Origin: Bacillus sp. N1-1
Lineage (GTDB): Bacteria; Bacillota; Bacilli; Bacillales; Guptibacillaceae
Assembly (NCBI RefSeq): GCF_009818105.1
Contig: NZ_CP046564.1
Coordinates: 3,720,001 to 3,784,000, forward strand
Length of the DNA stretch: 64,000 bases
Reading direction: 5' to 3'
The notes under the pieces are model-generated. The model was not told the origin of the DNA. It did no database searches and saw nothing but the letters and a program-made list of their open reading frames with translations. The position numbers were made by a program, and so were the translations under genes. This document shows positions 9,482 through 18,899 of the stretch, one piece after another; within the stretch, counting starts at the first letter, position 1, and every line of letters starts with the position of its first letter.

Positions 9482-11169
9482 CGTCCTTCTCTCCCCTCCC
9501 ACATGCAAATCGCTTCTTCTAAAAATCCACTTAACGTCTCCTCTTCATCAAGTGACCATACTTTCTGCTCTTGTATAGAAGCACCCCAATCATTAGTAAC
9601 TAATAGGGGGATACCTAATTTTTTCATCATCCCAATGGATACGATTGGCTCACTTTGTCGAAATGGAAGAAAGCCAAACGTCCACTTTTCCACTCTTTTC
9701 CTTAGCTCATCTTCATTTATATACTCTTTTATCATAAGTCTTTTTGTGTTGATTGGAATAGCATCTGGAAGATTATAACCGATAAGTTCAACCGCCACCT
9801 TTTGGTTTGCTACCAACATTTCCTTAATGGCACTATAATCCACTCGTTCCAGGTTTCCAACGTAACCAATAACAATTCGTTGTTCTTCAACATCGTTAGC
9901 CATTTCCTTTAATTGCTTTGGCTTCGTTCCATATGGAAGGTAGATGTTCATTCTTGTAATAAAGCTATCAGGGGTAAGACTTCCAACTAAAAAGCTATGA
10001 ACCTCTTGGTCTGCTATTTCCTCTGGAAAATAATAGACACTCCACTTTTTCCACTGTAATCGCCCAAGCCTTTTAGCTAGCTGAAGATCTTGTACGGTTA
10101 CATACATTTCAGGAGAGTCGAATAAGTGAAGATGCTCATGAAATTCTGTACTGCTAATTTGGATTAAGTTTGCCCCTGCCCTATAAATAGGAGCAAATGC
10201 CCGAGACCCATTTCCATGTACATAAACAACATTTCTCCCCTTATTATGAGAGAGCACATCCACTAGCTGATGTGAAAATACAAGACTATTTTTGCGATAT
10301 AAATATGTTTCTCCAAATACAATCGTTATGTTTCCAATTGCTTGAAAGCGACTAAGCTGGTCATGCAGGTCGCATTTTTTCGTATGTATCACGGTTTCAT
10401 TAGATTTTTGAGACAGTTCCTTTTTTTCTTCAGGTGATAATTCTAATTGAGCAATAAGAGCTTCATGTTTTTTTCTTATAAAAGGAATGCTGTTCACTAA
10501 TTTGTTCTTTTCTTGAAGTCGTACTAGTTCTTCTGTTTTTTTCTCTTCAAGCTTTTCATGTAACGCCTTAGCGTAATCTTTGTTTATTCTTTCAATTATT
10601 TCTTGCATCTCATTTAATAAAATTTCTACCTCGTCTTCTGAATGCTCAGGTGCTTTTGTTACATTTCTTAGTACGACATTAACATAGTGTTCATCCACAC
10701 GTTGATCAATCTTTTCATTGCTTGAAAAAATAGCTCCCCACTCATCTTTTAATTGGATCGCCTGTCTAAGTTTTTCCGTTACGATGATTTTTCCATTCGG
10801 CTTAATAAGTCTTTGCACTTCATCATTATGGACAGGCAGAATTTCAGCTAAAGCATCTTCAATAATAAGCACATCAAAGTAATTGGTTGGAAATGGAATT
10901 TCTTCTGAAAGATCTCCTGTCCAAAATGAGCTTGTACTATTTACGGTTGACGGATGATCGAGAATAGATAAATCATCACAAGTAACAATAAGGTTCACCA
11001 TGTCTAATTGAGTATCTTCATTAACAATGGAAAGAATTCCAGGTGTTTGGCTTATATGAAGAATATGTTTTCCTGATGCTCTAGAGCCACACCATCTTAA
11101 TCTCGACCGTTGATGTTCAGGAATGGATAAGGTTTCACTTTGTAAATGCACTAACTGATTTTTTAACAT
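9478..11169 (-). CDS. Fusion: methyltransferase-like domain, coiled coil, glycosyltransferase-like domain
   Basis: This 563-residue protein is not a recognised single family. Residues about 25-165 look like a degenerate Rossmann methyltransferase (KHILHISQTPGILSIV, then YFDVLIIEDALAEIL and LIKPNGKIIVTEKL); the usual SAM glycine motif is poorly kept. A charged helical/coiled-coil stretch spans about 180-265. The C-terminal part (about 275-560) resembles a GT-B transferase: VFGETYLYRKNSLVF, VVYVHGNGSRAFAP, IVIGYVGNLERVDYSA, GFLPFRQSEPIVSIGMMKKLGIPLLVTN. The start at ATG 11169 has GGAG upstream. It is coupled to the downstream GT4 gene. The layout mirrors the 12092-14215 protein. Function is inferred to be polymer assembly. 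Confidence 0.7.
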   Translation of the reverse strand: MLKNQLVHLQSETLSIPEHQRSRLRWCGSRASGKHILHISQTPGILSIVNEDTQLDMVNLIVTCDDLSILDHPSTVNSTSSFWTGDLSEEIPFPTNYFDVLIIEDALAEILPVHNDEVQRLIKPNGKIIVTEKLRQAIQLKDEWGAIFSSNEKIDQRVDEHYVNVVLRNVTKAPEHSEDEVEILLNEMQEIIERINKDYAKALHEKLEEKKTEELVRLQEKNKLVNSIPFIRKKHEALIAQLELSPEEKKELSQKSNETVIHTKKCDLHDQLSRFQAIGNITIVFGETYLYRKNSLVFSHQLVDVLSHNKGRNVVYVHGNGSRAFAPIYRAGANLIQISSTEFHEHLHLFDSPEMYVTVQDLQLAKRLGRLQWKKWSVYYFPEEIADQEVHSFLVGSLTPDSFITRMNIYLPYGTKPKQLKEMANDVEEQRIVIGYVGNLERVDYSAIKEMLVANQKVAVELIGYNLPDAIPINTKRLMIKEYINEDELRKRVEKWTFGFLPFRQSEPIVSIGMMKKLGIPLLVTNDWGASIQEQKVWSLDEEETLSGFLEEAICMWEGREGR

Positions 11170-11326
11170 GCCACTCTCCTGATTCTACTGCACAGGCAGC
11201 TAATGAATTGGATACCATTTATTTGCATTATAGCTGATTCTACAGATTCAAAAAAGGATTGTGGGTCATTTCCTGATAGTATTACGTATTTAAAATAAAT
11301 TAGAGATTATAACCTATCCTTTGCAA

Positions 11327-11355
11327 AAAAGCTGCCGGAAAATCCGACAGCTTTT
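11327..11355. terminator. Strong terminator ending the 19.7-11.4 kb leftward operon
   Basis: Stem AAAAGCTGCCGGA / TCCGACAGCTTTT (13 bp, one mismatch on the + strand that becomes a wobble leftward) with AAA and T runs on both sides. It separates the upstream exporter/dehydrogenase operon from the 11169-8417 pair, so the latter needs its own promoter in 11170-11326; a TATAAT lies at 11227-11232 on the - strand. Confidence 0.88.
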
Positions 11356-11367
11356 CATTCCGTACGT

Positions 11368-12066
11368 TTAACCCCAGAAATTACTAAGAATTTGGTTCTT
11401 TTCATTTTCATCTTCAATTAATCCATCGATATAACGGTTTTCAAAAGATGTAGACATGTTATTCGAGTGAATGACTTGAACGTAGTTTCTTGGCTCTAAT
11501 AATTCATGGTTAAGGCTGTGAACGGATAGATGACCTTTAACCGGATGACGCTTACCATCGAGATACTCTGCCACATTATAAATGAGCGTATAAAAAGGTG
11601 GTGATTTGATTTTAGCTGTTGCCACCTTATCTGAATACTCATCATAAAAGTAGCCGTACTGATTAATAAGCGCTTCAGTACCTTCTGCAGGTTGATGGTT
11701 TTTCAGAAATTCAAAGTAGCCTTTATGGTACATATCGTCAGAATCAATTCGTGCAAAGTATACTTCATCGTAATCCTGAATTTCACGCTCTAACGTTTTG
11801 TTATAAGCATTTTTAGGCACAAATTTAATGTTTTCTGGAAGTGGATCATGCTGTTTCAGCGCGTTCATTACGTGTTCTTCAGAACGCTGATCATATTGAA
11901 GAATCGTTGTAAAATCTTGATTTGTTTGTGCTTTAAGGCTTCTACATGTGTATTTCATGAAAATCCCCATACGATGATCGATCCATTCCTTCGTTAAACG
12001 ATTATCATTCACATCAGTTAACGCCCAATTATTAAATGCGATTGGTACCAAGATTTTTCGTTTCAT
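11368..12066 (-). CDS. Family 2-like glycosyltransferase (rhamnosyltransferase-like)
   Basis: About 232 residues, matching the pattern of the putative rhamnosyltransferase family: KILVPIAFNNWAL, KYTCRSLKAQTNQDFTTILQYD, the metal-binding DxD-type motif in YFARIDSDDMYHKGYFEFL, and a C-terminal acceptor region with VIHSNNMSTSF. It is small and cytoplasmic. Three clustered starts (GTG 12075, ATG 12072, ATG 12066) share one GGGAG; 12066 gives the best spacing and the common MKRKILVP start. Last gene of the operon, directly before the 11327-11355 terminator. The sugar donor is not certain. Confidence 0.78.
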   Translation of the reverse strand: MKRKILVPIAFNNWALTDVNDNRLTKEWIDHRMGIFMKYTCRSLKAQTNQDFTTILQYDQRSEEHVMNALKQHDPLPENIKFVPKNAYNKTLEREIQDYDEVYFARIDSDDMYHKGYFEFLKNHQPAEGTEALINQYGYFYDEYSDKVATAKIKSPPFYTLIYNVAEYLDGKRHPVKGHLSVHSLNHELLEPRNYVQVIHSNNMSTSFENRYIDGLIEDENEKNQILSNFWG

Positions 12067-12091
12067 CTTCATCACTCTCCCATTTTAATTT

Positions 12092-14215
12092 CTACTGATT
12101 CACTGTTGCGTTTTGTACAATCATTTCCGCCATTTGTTGTGCCCCATTTTCTTTCATTAATGAAAGAGCACTTCTTCTCATGTTTTGATTGTTTTCTTCA
12201 TCAAGCGCTTCTTTAATAGCTTTTTCAAAATCAGCTGCACCAGGATCTCTTAAAACGATCGCAGCTCCAGCGTTTCCAGCAATCATAGCTCTTGCCACTT
12301 GATCATCAGTTTTTGTATTTTCATTCGGAATTAAGATTGATGGCACTCCGAAATACATAACTTCGTGGAAAGTGTTGTAACCAGTAGCTGTTACGATCAA
12401 ATCAAATGCATTGAAATAAATGGAATTTGGATAGTCTCTCAATGTAAGAACCCGATCCATTTTTAAATCCATTCGATTACCAATAATGGATTCTCCAATA
12501 ACGACGAAGACATCGTCTCTTTTTAACAACTCATTCAATAGGATGGAAATTGTTGAGTGAATATCATTGATTTTCCCAGCTCCAAGCTGAACGTATACCA
12601 TTTTCATACCTTCTGGAATGTTCCACTGGCGACGGACACTTTCACGGTCTTTCAGTTCTTCTCGATCTAGATATAAAACTGGTTCACAGAATGTTTTTAT
12701 TCCTTCTTTTCTCATACTGTTTTCCCCACCAGCTTCACCCGGAACATACACTTCATCGAATTCTGCTTCTTTGGTTTCCACTAACTCAGCCTTACCTTCC
12801 TTATGCTGACCACGCTTTACCCAAATCTTTCTTAATCCTTCTTTTTTTCGCATCGAAGCAACCAGACCTGCATATGGGAAGGCGCCATCAAACACAATTG
12901 TTTCAGGTTGGTGAATGCCAATGACCGTTTCAAGATGATCACGTAACATTGCGTTCCACTGCTTGGCACTCATTTCTTTTGGAAACAGCATCTTAGATGG
13001 TAAGTGATAGCCAAGAAAACCTTCCTGCAAGATCAAATGCATCGCTGAACTGGTCGTATGGAAAATAATTTTTTTCGATGGATCAATGCGCTTCACTCGT
13101 CTCGCAATCGCAAGAAGTCTTGTTAAATGGCCAAGACCCGCACCATTAGTTGGCACAAAAAGAATAGCATTCCCATCATTAATTGGTTCAATTTCAAACG
13201 AGCCAGACCCATTTTTGATCCGTCCAATTTTCCCACTTTTAGCATCTCGATAAATGCGAAGTAACCTTTTTGGTAACCGAATTGCTCGCCCAAATGACTT
13301 CGTTGATCCCATTACCGCATCACCAATCAAATACCGGGTAGATGCATTTGAATCCATATGGTTTACGATGTGTTGAGCGCGATTATATTTTCTTGTCACT
13401 TGAGACAGTTGCTTTTCCTTCTTATTTGAATCACGTTTTAGATTCTTAAGTTGTTCGTTCAAATCTCTAATTTGGAACTGTTGCTGGATCATTTGCTCCA
13501 TGTTTTGATTCGCTACTGCTGTGGCAATCGCGTCATCTTTTTCTTCACTACTAGGCTTATTTTTCACCAGAACTGCGGTCAACTTCTGATGAGCTTTTTC
13601 AAGCTTTAAAATAGCTGCTAACAGGCCACTTGTCACTTCTTGTTTAATTCGGTCTTCAGGAAGTGCGGTCCGCGGTTCACCGATGAAGAATAGATAGCCG
13701 TCTTCAAATCCCATTGAAGTGGCAATAAAGAATTGATTTAAACTTAGAACAACTTCCGAAATATCTTCTGTAATTTCTTCATTAATCGGAAATTTTACCG
13801 CCAGGCTGCCATTCAATTCTTCTGCCAAAATACGATGAAGTGCCAAAAGAAAGCCTTCCTCGTAAAATCTTCGTGTGAAATTTCCTTCAAGAAGAACCAT
13901 TTCAGAATGGTACGCTTCCAGTTCTACTGCACGATAGTAATTCACTTTTTGAAGGTTTATATTCTCTTGAAGCTCCTGAGGTAAGGAGCTAACCATTTTT
14001 CTCTTCTTTTGTAAATCCTCATCAAAACGAACAAGTTCTGTCACACGTTGATCTACCCTTGCTAGTTCTAATGAAGCTTGTGTTTCCCCATCACCAGAAA
14101 GAATAAGAAGGGAATTTGCTTTTCTTCCGTTTGCGATCAGTTTGTTATTTAAGCAACCCTCATTGATCAATACCTCAATATTTTCTGTATAAAATGGGCT
14201 AACATCAAATTTCAT
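12092..14215 (-). CDS. Fusion: methyltransferase-like domain, coiled coil, MurG-like glycosyltransferase
   Basis: A 707-residue protein. Residues 1-230 have a spermidine-synthase/methyltransferase-like order (LLILSGDGETQASLELARVD, then VRFDEDLQKK) with no clear SAM site. A coiled coil lies at about 235-290 (QMIQQQFQIRDLNEQL, then SNKKEKQLSQVTRKYN). The C-terminal half (about 350-700) resembles MurG/GT28 enzymes: FVPTNGAGLGHLTRLLAIARR is the N-terminal diphosphate loop, and FDLIVTATGYNTFHEVMYFGVPSILIPN is the nucleotide-sugar site. AAAGGAG with 8-base spacing supports ATG 14215. It sits between the dehydrogenase and GT2-like genes. It likely makes a glycosidic bond on a lipid-linked intermediate; the N-terminal domain may be structural. 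Confidence 0.75.
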   Translation of the reverse strand: MKFDVSPFYTENIEVLINEGCLNNKLIANGRKANSLLILSGDGETQASLELARVDQRVTELVRFDEDLQKKRKMVSSLPQELQENINLQKVNYYRAVELEAYHSEMVLLEGNFTRRFYEEGFLLALHRILAEELNGSLAVKFPINEEITEDISEVVLSLNQFFIATSMGFEDGYLFFIGEPRTALPEDRIKQEVTSGLLAAILKLEKAHQKLTAVLVKNKPSSEEKDDAIATAVANQNMEQMIQQQFQIRDLNEQLKNLKRDSNKKEKQLSQVTRKYNRAQHIVNHMDSNASTRYLIGDAVMGSTKSFGRAIRLPKRLLRIYRDAKSGKIGRIKNGSGSFEIEPINDGNAILFVPTNGAGLGHLTRLLAIARRVKRIDPSKKIIFHTTSSAMHLILQEGFLGYHLPSKMLFPKEMSAKQWNAMLRDHLETVIGIHQPETIVFDGAFPYAGLVASMRKKEGLRKIWVKRGQHKEGKAELVETKEAEFDEVYVPGEAGGENSMRKEGIKTFCEPVLYLDREELKDRESVRRQWNIPEGMKMVYVQLGAGKINDIHSTISILLNELLKRDDVFVVIGESIIGNRMDLKMDRVLTLRDYPNSIYFNAFDLIVTATGYNTFHEVMYFGVPSILIPNENTKTDDQVARAMIAGNAGAAIVLRDPGAADFEKAIKEALDEENNQNMRRSALSLMKENGAQQMAEMIVQNATVNQ

Positions 14216-14238
14216 GTAGAATTCTCCTTTTACATCAA

Positions 14239-15609
14239 TTACTTAGGGTTTACACTTGAATTTTCTTCAACATTCGTAGGTAAATCAAAGTTTTGCTGGC
14301 CACCAAGTAGCGTCACTTTACCTTTCGAATCTTTGTAGTTCTTAGTTACATTCCGCGTGTCATAAATTAGCTTCGCGCGATCAATGACATAATCATAATC
14401 CACTGTTGTATGATCAGTTGCAATCACAACAAGATCAGCGTCATCAAGATTCTGGTCATTTAACTCAACGGAATAAACAACTTCTTCACCATTCTTAAAG
14501 CTTGAAACAAACGGATCATGGTAATACACATGTGCTCCCTTATCTTCAAGAAGGCGATAGATTTCAAGTGCTGGAGATTCGCGAAGATCATCGATGTTCT
14601 TCTTATAAGCCATACCTAAAATAAAGATTTTTGATCCTTTAATGGATTTCTCATTATCATTTAAAATATCTGCAGCCTGATTCAGCGCATAGCGCGGCAT
14701 GTTTCCATTCACGTCACTGGCAAGCTCAATAAATCGGTTATAGAAGTTAAACATTTTTGCTTTCCAAGAGAGATATGCTGGATCAAGTGGGATGCAGTGA
14801 CCGCCAATTCCTGGTCCCGGATAGAAAGGCATATACCCAAATGGCTTTGTAGCAGCAGCATCAATCACTTCCCATGCATTGATTCCCATACGATCGCACA
14901 TCATCGTTAGTTCGTTTACGAGGCCAATGTTAACGCTCCGGAACGTGTTCTCAAGAAGCTTCACCATTTCAGCAACGCTTGTTGAACTAACTGGAACAAT
15001 ATTTTCTAGGAATGAACTATAAAGAGATACGCCTAGCTCAAGACATGGTTTCGTTGCACCGCCAAGTACTTTAGGTGTATTTTTTGTATTAAATTGCTGG
15101 TTACCTGGGTCAACACGCTCTGGTGAGAAACAAAGGAAGAAGTCCTCTCCTGCACGGAAAGAAGTCTTTTCTTCAATGACAGCTTTAATTAATTCATCTG
15201 TTGTACCTGGATAAGTTGTACTTTCAAGAACAACAAGCGTACCTTCTGTCATATAATCAACTAACTTTTCAACAACAGCATTGATATAAGAAACGTCTGG
15301 TTCTTTTGTTTTGGCAAGTGGTGTCGGAACACAAATACTAACAGCATCTAATTTAGAGATAACTGAAAAGTCATCTCCTGGGAAAAAGTTCTTTCCGATA
15401 ATGGCTTCTACTTGTTCATCGGAAATATCCATCACATAACTCTTCCCGTTATTTAGAATGTCCATTTTTTCTTTAGATACATCGATTCCATATACTTCAA
15501 AACCCTTTTGTGCCATTTCCACCGCAAGGGGAAGTCCTACATAGCCAAGTCCAATAACTCCTACACGTGCATTACCTGTTTCAAACTTCGTTAACAATGC
15601 TTCCTTCAT
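14239..15609 (-). CDS. UDP-N-acetylhexosamine 6-dehydrogenase, WbpA-like
   Basis: A 456-residue nucleotide-sugar dehydrogenase that oxidises the C6 hydroxyl to a carboxylate with two NAD+. It has VGVIGLGYVGLPLA (NAD fold), CFSPERVDPGN, LLENTFRSVNIGLVNEL and the catalytic Cys in GPGIGGHCIPLDP, and a C-terminal domain with GMAYKKNIDDLRESPALEI. The VDPGN and YPGPGIGGHCIPLDP motifs are typical of the WbpA/UDP-GlcNAc dehydrogenase group. ATG 15609 is preferred, because AAAGG abuts the ATG at 15618 with no spacing. The 12-base gap to wecC indicates cotranscription. The product is probably UDP-GlcNAcA or a related acid. Confidence 0.88.
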   Translation of the reverse strand: MKEALLTKFETGNARVGVIGLGYVGLPLAVEMAQKGFEVYGIDVSKEKMDILNNGKSYVMDISDEQVEAIIGKNFFPGDDFSVISKLDAVSICVPTPLAKTKEPDVSYINAVVEKLVDYMTEGTLVVLESTTYPGTTDELIKAVIEEKTSFRAGEDFFLCFSPERVDPGNQQFNTKNTPKVLGGATKPCLELGVSLYSSFLENIVPVSSTSVAEMVKLLENTFRSVNIGLVNELTMMCDRMGINAWEVIDAAATKPFGYMPFYPGPGIGGHCIPLDPAYLSWKAKMFNFYNRFIELASDVNGNMPRYALNQAADILNDNEKSIKGSKIFILGMAYKKNIDDLRESPALEIYRLLEDKGAHVYYHDPFVSSFKNGEEVVYSVELNDQNLDDADLVVIATDHTTVDYDYVIDRAKLIYDTRNVTKNYKDSKGKVTLLGGQQNFDLPTNVEENSSVNPK

Positions 15610-15621
15610 CTCATTCATCCT

Positions 15622-16905
15622 TTATAAATGTAATAAATTCGTGTTGATTTGGGATTTTCCCACTTTTTCATATTGAAAGCCAGCTTCTTCTGCCTGTTGT
15701 TTACTTATTATATTCTTCGTATCATAAAGCAACGTATGGCGCATTAACGCTGCTAATGTTTCAAGTTTCAAATTCTTATATTCATTATGATCTGTTAAAA
15801 TCACCAGACAATCTGAATGTCGTACCGTATCTTCAATCGTATCTAATTGATTCGCAATCCTCTTATCCATGACATAAGGATCATGAACCGCACATTCAAT
15901 CCCCATATCTTCAAGTTCTTGCAATATGGTAAGTGAAGGACTTTCACGCGCATCACCAATATTACCTTTATAGGCAAGTCCAAGCAGAGAAACTTTCGGG
16001 TTCATAAGCCCTTCTGTTCGTTCCTTAATTTGATTCGCAATCTTTTTGGGAACTCCATCATTAATGGCTCTTGCTGTTTGAATGAGCTTTGCATCCCCTG
16101 GACTTGCTTCTACTAGAAACCATGGATCAACAGCTATGCAATGCCCACCAACTCCAGGTCCTGGGGAGTGTACATTCACCCTTGGATGGCAGTTCGCTAA
16201 TTCAACAGCTTTCCAAATATCACACCCTACCTGTTCTGCAATACGTGCCAATTCGTTAGCTAACGCAATATTTACATCACGATACGTATTCTCCATTAAT
16301 TTTACCATTTCTGCAGTCGTGGCATCAGTCTGGTGAATCATTCCTTTTACAAAGATTTTGTAAATTTCCTCTGTTCTGATACTAGAGGCTGGATTCACTC
16401 CACCAACAATACGATTATTATTCACAAGTTCATCAAGCAGCTTACCAGGTAAAACACGTTCAGGAGAATAGGCAACATACAGGTCTTTCCCCATCTTAAG
16501 TCCTGAGGATTCGAGAATTGGTGAAAGCACCTTCAGCGTTGTGCCGGGAGGACTTGTCGATTCAAGAATAACGAGATTCCCTTCCTTTAACAAAGGCTGA
16601 ATCATTTCAGCAGCAGAGCGTACATAATTTAAGTTTGCTGTTTTATCTGGATTGACAGGAGTAGGCACCGCAATAATGAATCCATCTGCCGCGATCGGCT
16701 CTGTCCCGAACGTTAAACGGCCAGAGTCGACTGCTTCAACAAGCATATCCCCTAAACCTGGTTCTTCAATATGAAGTGTTTTATTCTTTAACGTCTCAAT
16801 CACTTGCTCATTAATGTCCACACCATGCACTTGAACGCCGTGCCTTGCAAACATAACAGCTGTCGGTAACCCGATGTATCCAAGGCCCATTACGACAAGT
16901 TTCAT
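15622..16905 (-). CDS. wecC: UDP-N-acetyl-D-mannosamine dehydrogenase WecC
   Basis: A 427-residue dehydrogenase of the WecC group, converting UDP-ManNAc to UDP-ManNAcA. The motifs are MGLGYIGLPTAVMFA, AYSPERVLPGKLL, MENTYRDVNIALANEL and the catalytic Cys in GPGVGGHCIAVDPWFLV; the last is diagnostic of WecC. The substrate would come from the WecB epimerase at 22922-24064. ATG 16905 has GAGGAG 8 bases upstream; a GTG at 16911 is too close. It lies in the exporter operon, so a ManNAcA-containing polymer is likely. Confidence 0.93.
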   Translation of the reverse strand: MKLVVMGLGYIGLPTAVMFARHGVQVHGVDINEQVIETLKNKTLHIEEPGLGDMLVEAVDSGRLTFGTEPIAADGFIIAVPTPVNPDKTANLNYVRSAAEMIQPLLKEGNLVILESTSPPGTTLKVLSPILESSGLKMGKDLYVAYSPERVLPGKLLDELVNNNRIVGGVNPASSIRTEEIYKIFVKGMIHQTDATTAEMVKLMENTYRDVNIALANELARIAEQVGCDIWKAVELANCHPRVNVHSPGPGVGGHCIAVDPWFLVEASPGDAKLIQTARAINDGVPKKIANQIKERTEGLMNPKVSLLGLAYKGNIGDARESPSLTILQELEDMGIECAVHDPYVMDKRIANQLDTIEDTVRHSDCLVILTDHNEYKNLKLETLAALMRHTLLYDTKNIISKQQAEEAGFQYEKVGKSQINTNLLHL

Positions 16906-16968
16906 AATCACAACTCCTCACTCACAGTAACTTCAGAAATGAATGTGGTAACCACATTTCATTGTTGT

Positions 16969-18177
16969 TTAAGAAAATAATTCATTGTACAAGTGAATTA
17001 ACTTTTTTGATTCATTTGGCCAATTTAGTACTTTGCTTGCCTCGTCACATTTTTGAACATAATAATTACTTCTTTGCTGAATAGCTTCAATTCCTTTTAC
17101 GATCGCCTCTTCATTCTCATCCACTGCTACCCCAAAATCATACTCTTCTAATAGATAAGCTTTCCCTGGATGATTAGAAGATACTACCGGAAGTCCCATC
17201 AACATATACTCAAAAATTTTATTCGGTGTTGAATAGTAATTATTTTCACTCACATTCTCATACATCACGAGCCCAATATCAGCTTCCTTGGTTAGAGATA
17301 ATATTTCTGAAGGTGGTACCTTCGGATGAAAATGAACCCTGGAAGTAAGCTTTTCTCCTTCAACTAATTGCATAAGGGCTTCTTTTATATCACCATCTCC
17401 AAGCAAAACAAGATGATAGTGATCAGGCAATTGATTCATTGATTTAACACATAGCTCAATACCCCTGTTCTTTGAGAATCCCCCTTGATACAAAAGAATG
17501 ATTCTATCAGTTGGTATTCCATAAAGATGATGAAAATAATGAGCATTTTTTCGCTCTTGCTCAAGACCAAGTAGCGGTATATTCTGCAAATAAATCGAAG
17601 GTGGTAACTTTCCATACCGCTTACTAAATTTATCGATTAAATAGGGATTTACAGTTATAAATCGATCAACATGCTTCATTAACTTTGCCTCTAATGCATA
17701 ACCAAAACGACGATCAACGGCATTTCGACCAGTCATTTCATTAAAAAGTTCATGCGAGTCATATATCAACTTGCTCTGAAAATGTTCCTTTAAGCGTTTA
17801 CCAGTATCAAGCGTGTTTAAATCGTGACAGTGAATGGCATGAATGGTTTCAGATCCCATCGTTATCTTTACTTTTTTATAAAATTCGTAGCTCGCATATT
17901 GATCCTTCGCAAGTTTAATGAGTGGATGCCGAACCATTTTCGCTAGTACTGTTGGTTTTCGAGATGAGCCACTAGCGATCCCTTTCTTTGCTTGCTTTGT
18001 TGAAATGGTGAGCTTATAAATATTGATCAAGTTATGCAAAAAGGGAGGATCTGTATCAAATTCATTCAGGCAACAAATCGTCACCTGATAACCAGTCTCT
18101 GCAAGAGCAATCGCTTCTCGTTGCACTCTGGCATCGTAATCGATGTCTTTAAAAAGAACCATTAGAATATGCTTCAT
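16969..18177 (-). CDS. Glycosyltransferase family 4
   Basis: A 402-residue GT-B transferase: KHILMVLFKDIDYDARVQRE is a common N-terminus of capsule GT4 enzymes, followed by IHAIHCHDLNTL, IYDSHELFNEMTGR, LYQGGFSKNRGIELCVKSM and STPNKIFEYMLMGLPVVSSNHPG. The ATG overlaps the TGA of the ABC ATPase gene (ATGA), so the two are translationally coupled. It is positioned between the exporter and the dehydrogenases, consistent with building the exported chain. Donor and acceptor unknown. Confidence 0.88.
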   Translation of the reverse strand: MKHILMVLFKDIDYDARVQREAIALAETGYQVTICCLNEFDTDPPFLHNLINIYKLTISTKQAKKGIASGSSRKPTVLAKMVRHPLIKLAKDQYASYEFYKKVKITMGSETIHAIHCHDLNTLDTGKRLKEHFQSKLIYDSHELFNEMTGRNAVDRRFGYALEAKLMKHVDRFITVNPYLIDKFSKRYGKLPPSIYLQNIPLLGLEQERKNAHYFHHLYGIPTDRIILLYQGGFSKNRGIELCVKSMNQLPDHYHLVLLGDGDIKEALMQLVEGEKLTSRVHFHPKVPPSEILSLTKEADIGLVMYENVSENNYYSTPNKIFEYMLMGLPVVSSNHPGKAYLLEEYDFGVAVDENEEAIVKGIEAIQQRSNYYVQKCDEASKVLNWPNESKKLIHLYNELFS

Positions 18178-18899
18178 TTTTTCTTCGCCTTCATAAACTC
18201 ATCGTACTGTTCAACGATTTCTTTCGTATCGCCAACCGCTTTTTGTTCACCGCGATGAATCCATACAACACGATCACATATCTGTTTCACTAGTCCTGAA
18301 GAGTGTGTAACCAGAATCACTGTACGATCTTGCTGAATCTTTTCAAGGATCGCATCTTTACATTTCTTTTGAAACGCTGAGTCTCCAACACCTAATACCT
18401 CATCAATTAACAGAATTTCTGGATCAAGCATAATCGCAGTTGAAAAAGCTAGCCTTGCTTTCATTCCAGATGAATACGTTCTAACAGGCTTATAAATAAA
18501 ATCATCCAGCTCGGAAAATTCAATAATTGCTTCAAGGTTTTCATCAATTTTCTTCTTACGGTTCCCAAGTAGAAGGGCATTCAAGTAAATATTTTCAATA
18601 CCAGAAAGTTCAGGCTGAAACCCCGCTCCAAGAGAAAGTAACATCGGACGCTTTCCTTCGACCTGGTAAGACCCCTGATCTGGTTCAATTAAACCGCTCA
18701 TAAGTTTCAAAAGAGTACTTTTTCCTGATCCATTACGACCAATAATTCCGAGAACTTCACCTTTTTTAACAGTAAAATCAAGGCCTTTTAATGCCCAGAA
18801 CTGCTTTTTATCCTTACTAAGCAATTGCTTCAATGGATTATCAGAATGCTCAGGATACGAGACCCAAATATCTTTTAGTTCAATGATGTCCTTTTTCAA
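18174..18899 (-). CDS. Polysaccharide ABC exporter ATPase (TagH/Wzt type)
   Basis: A 241-residue ATPase: Walker A GRNGSGKST, Q loop GAGFQPELSG, signature YSSGMKARLAFS, Walker B EILLIDEVLGVGD, switch His in VTHSSG. The GVGD after Walker B and the wide spacing before ALKGLDFTV are typical of teichoic-acid and O-antigen exporters. It lacks the long C-terminal extension of B. subtilis TagH (about 527 residues), so it resembles the short capsule-type ATPases. It partners with the permease encoded immediately upstream (0-1 base gap). Confidence 0.92.
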   Translation of the reverse strand: MKKDIIELKDIWVSYPEHSDNPLKQLLSKDKKQFWALKGLDFTVKKGEVLGIIGRNGSGKSTLLKLMSGLIEPDQGSYQVEGKRPMLLSLGAGFQPELSGIENIYLNALLLGNRKKKIDENLEAIIEFSELDDFIYKPVRTYSSGMKARLAFSTAIMLDPEILLIDEVLGVGDSAFQKKCKDAILEKIQQDRTVILVTHSSGLVKQICDRVVWIHRGEQKAVGDTKEIVEQYDEFMKAKKK

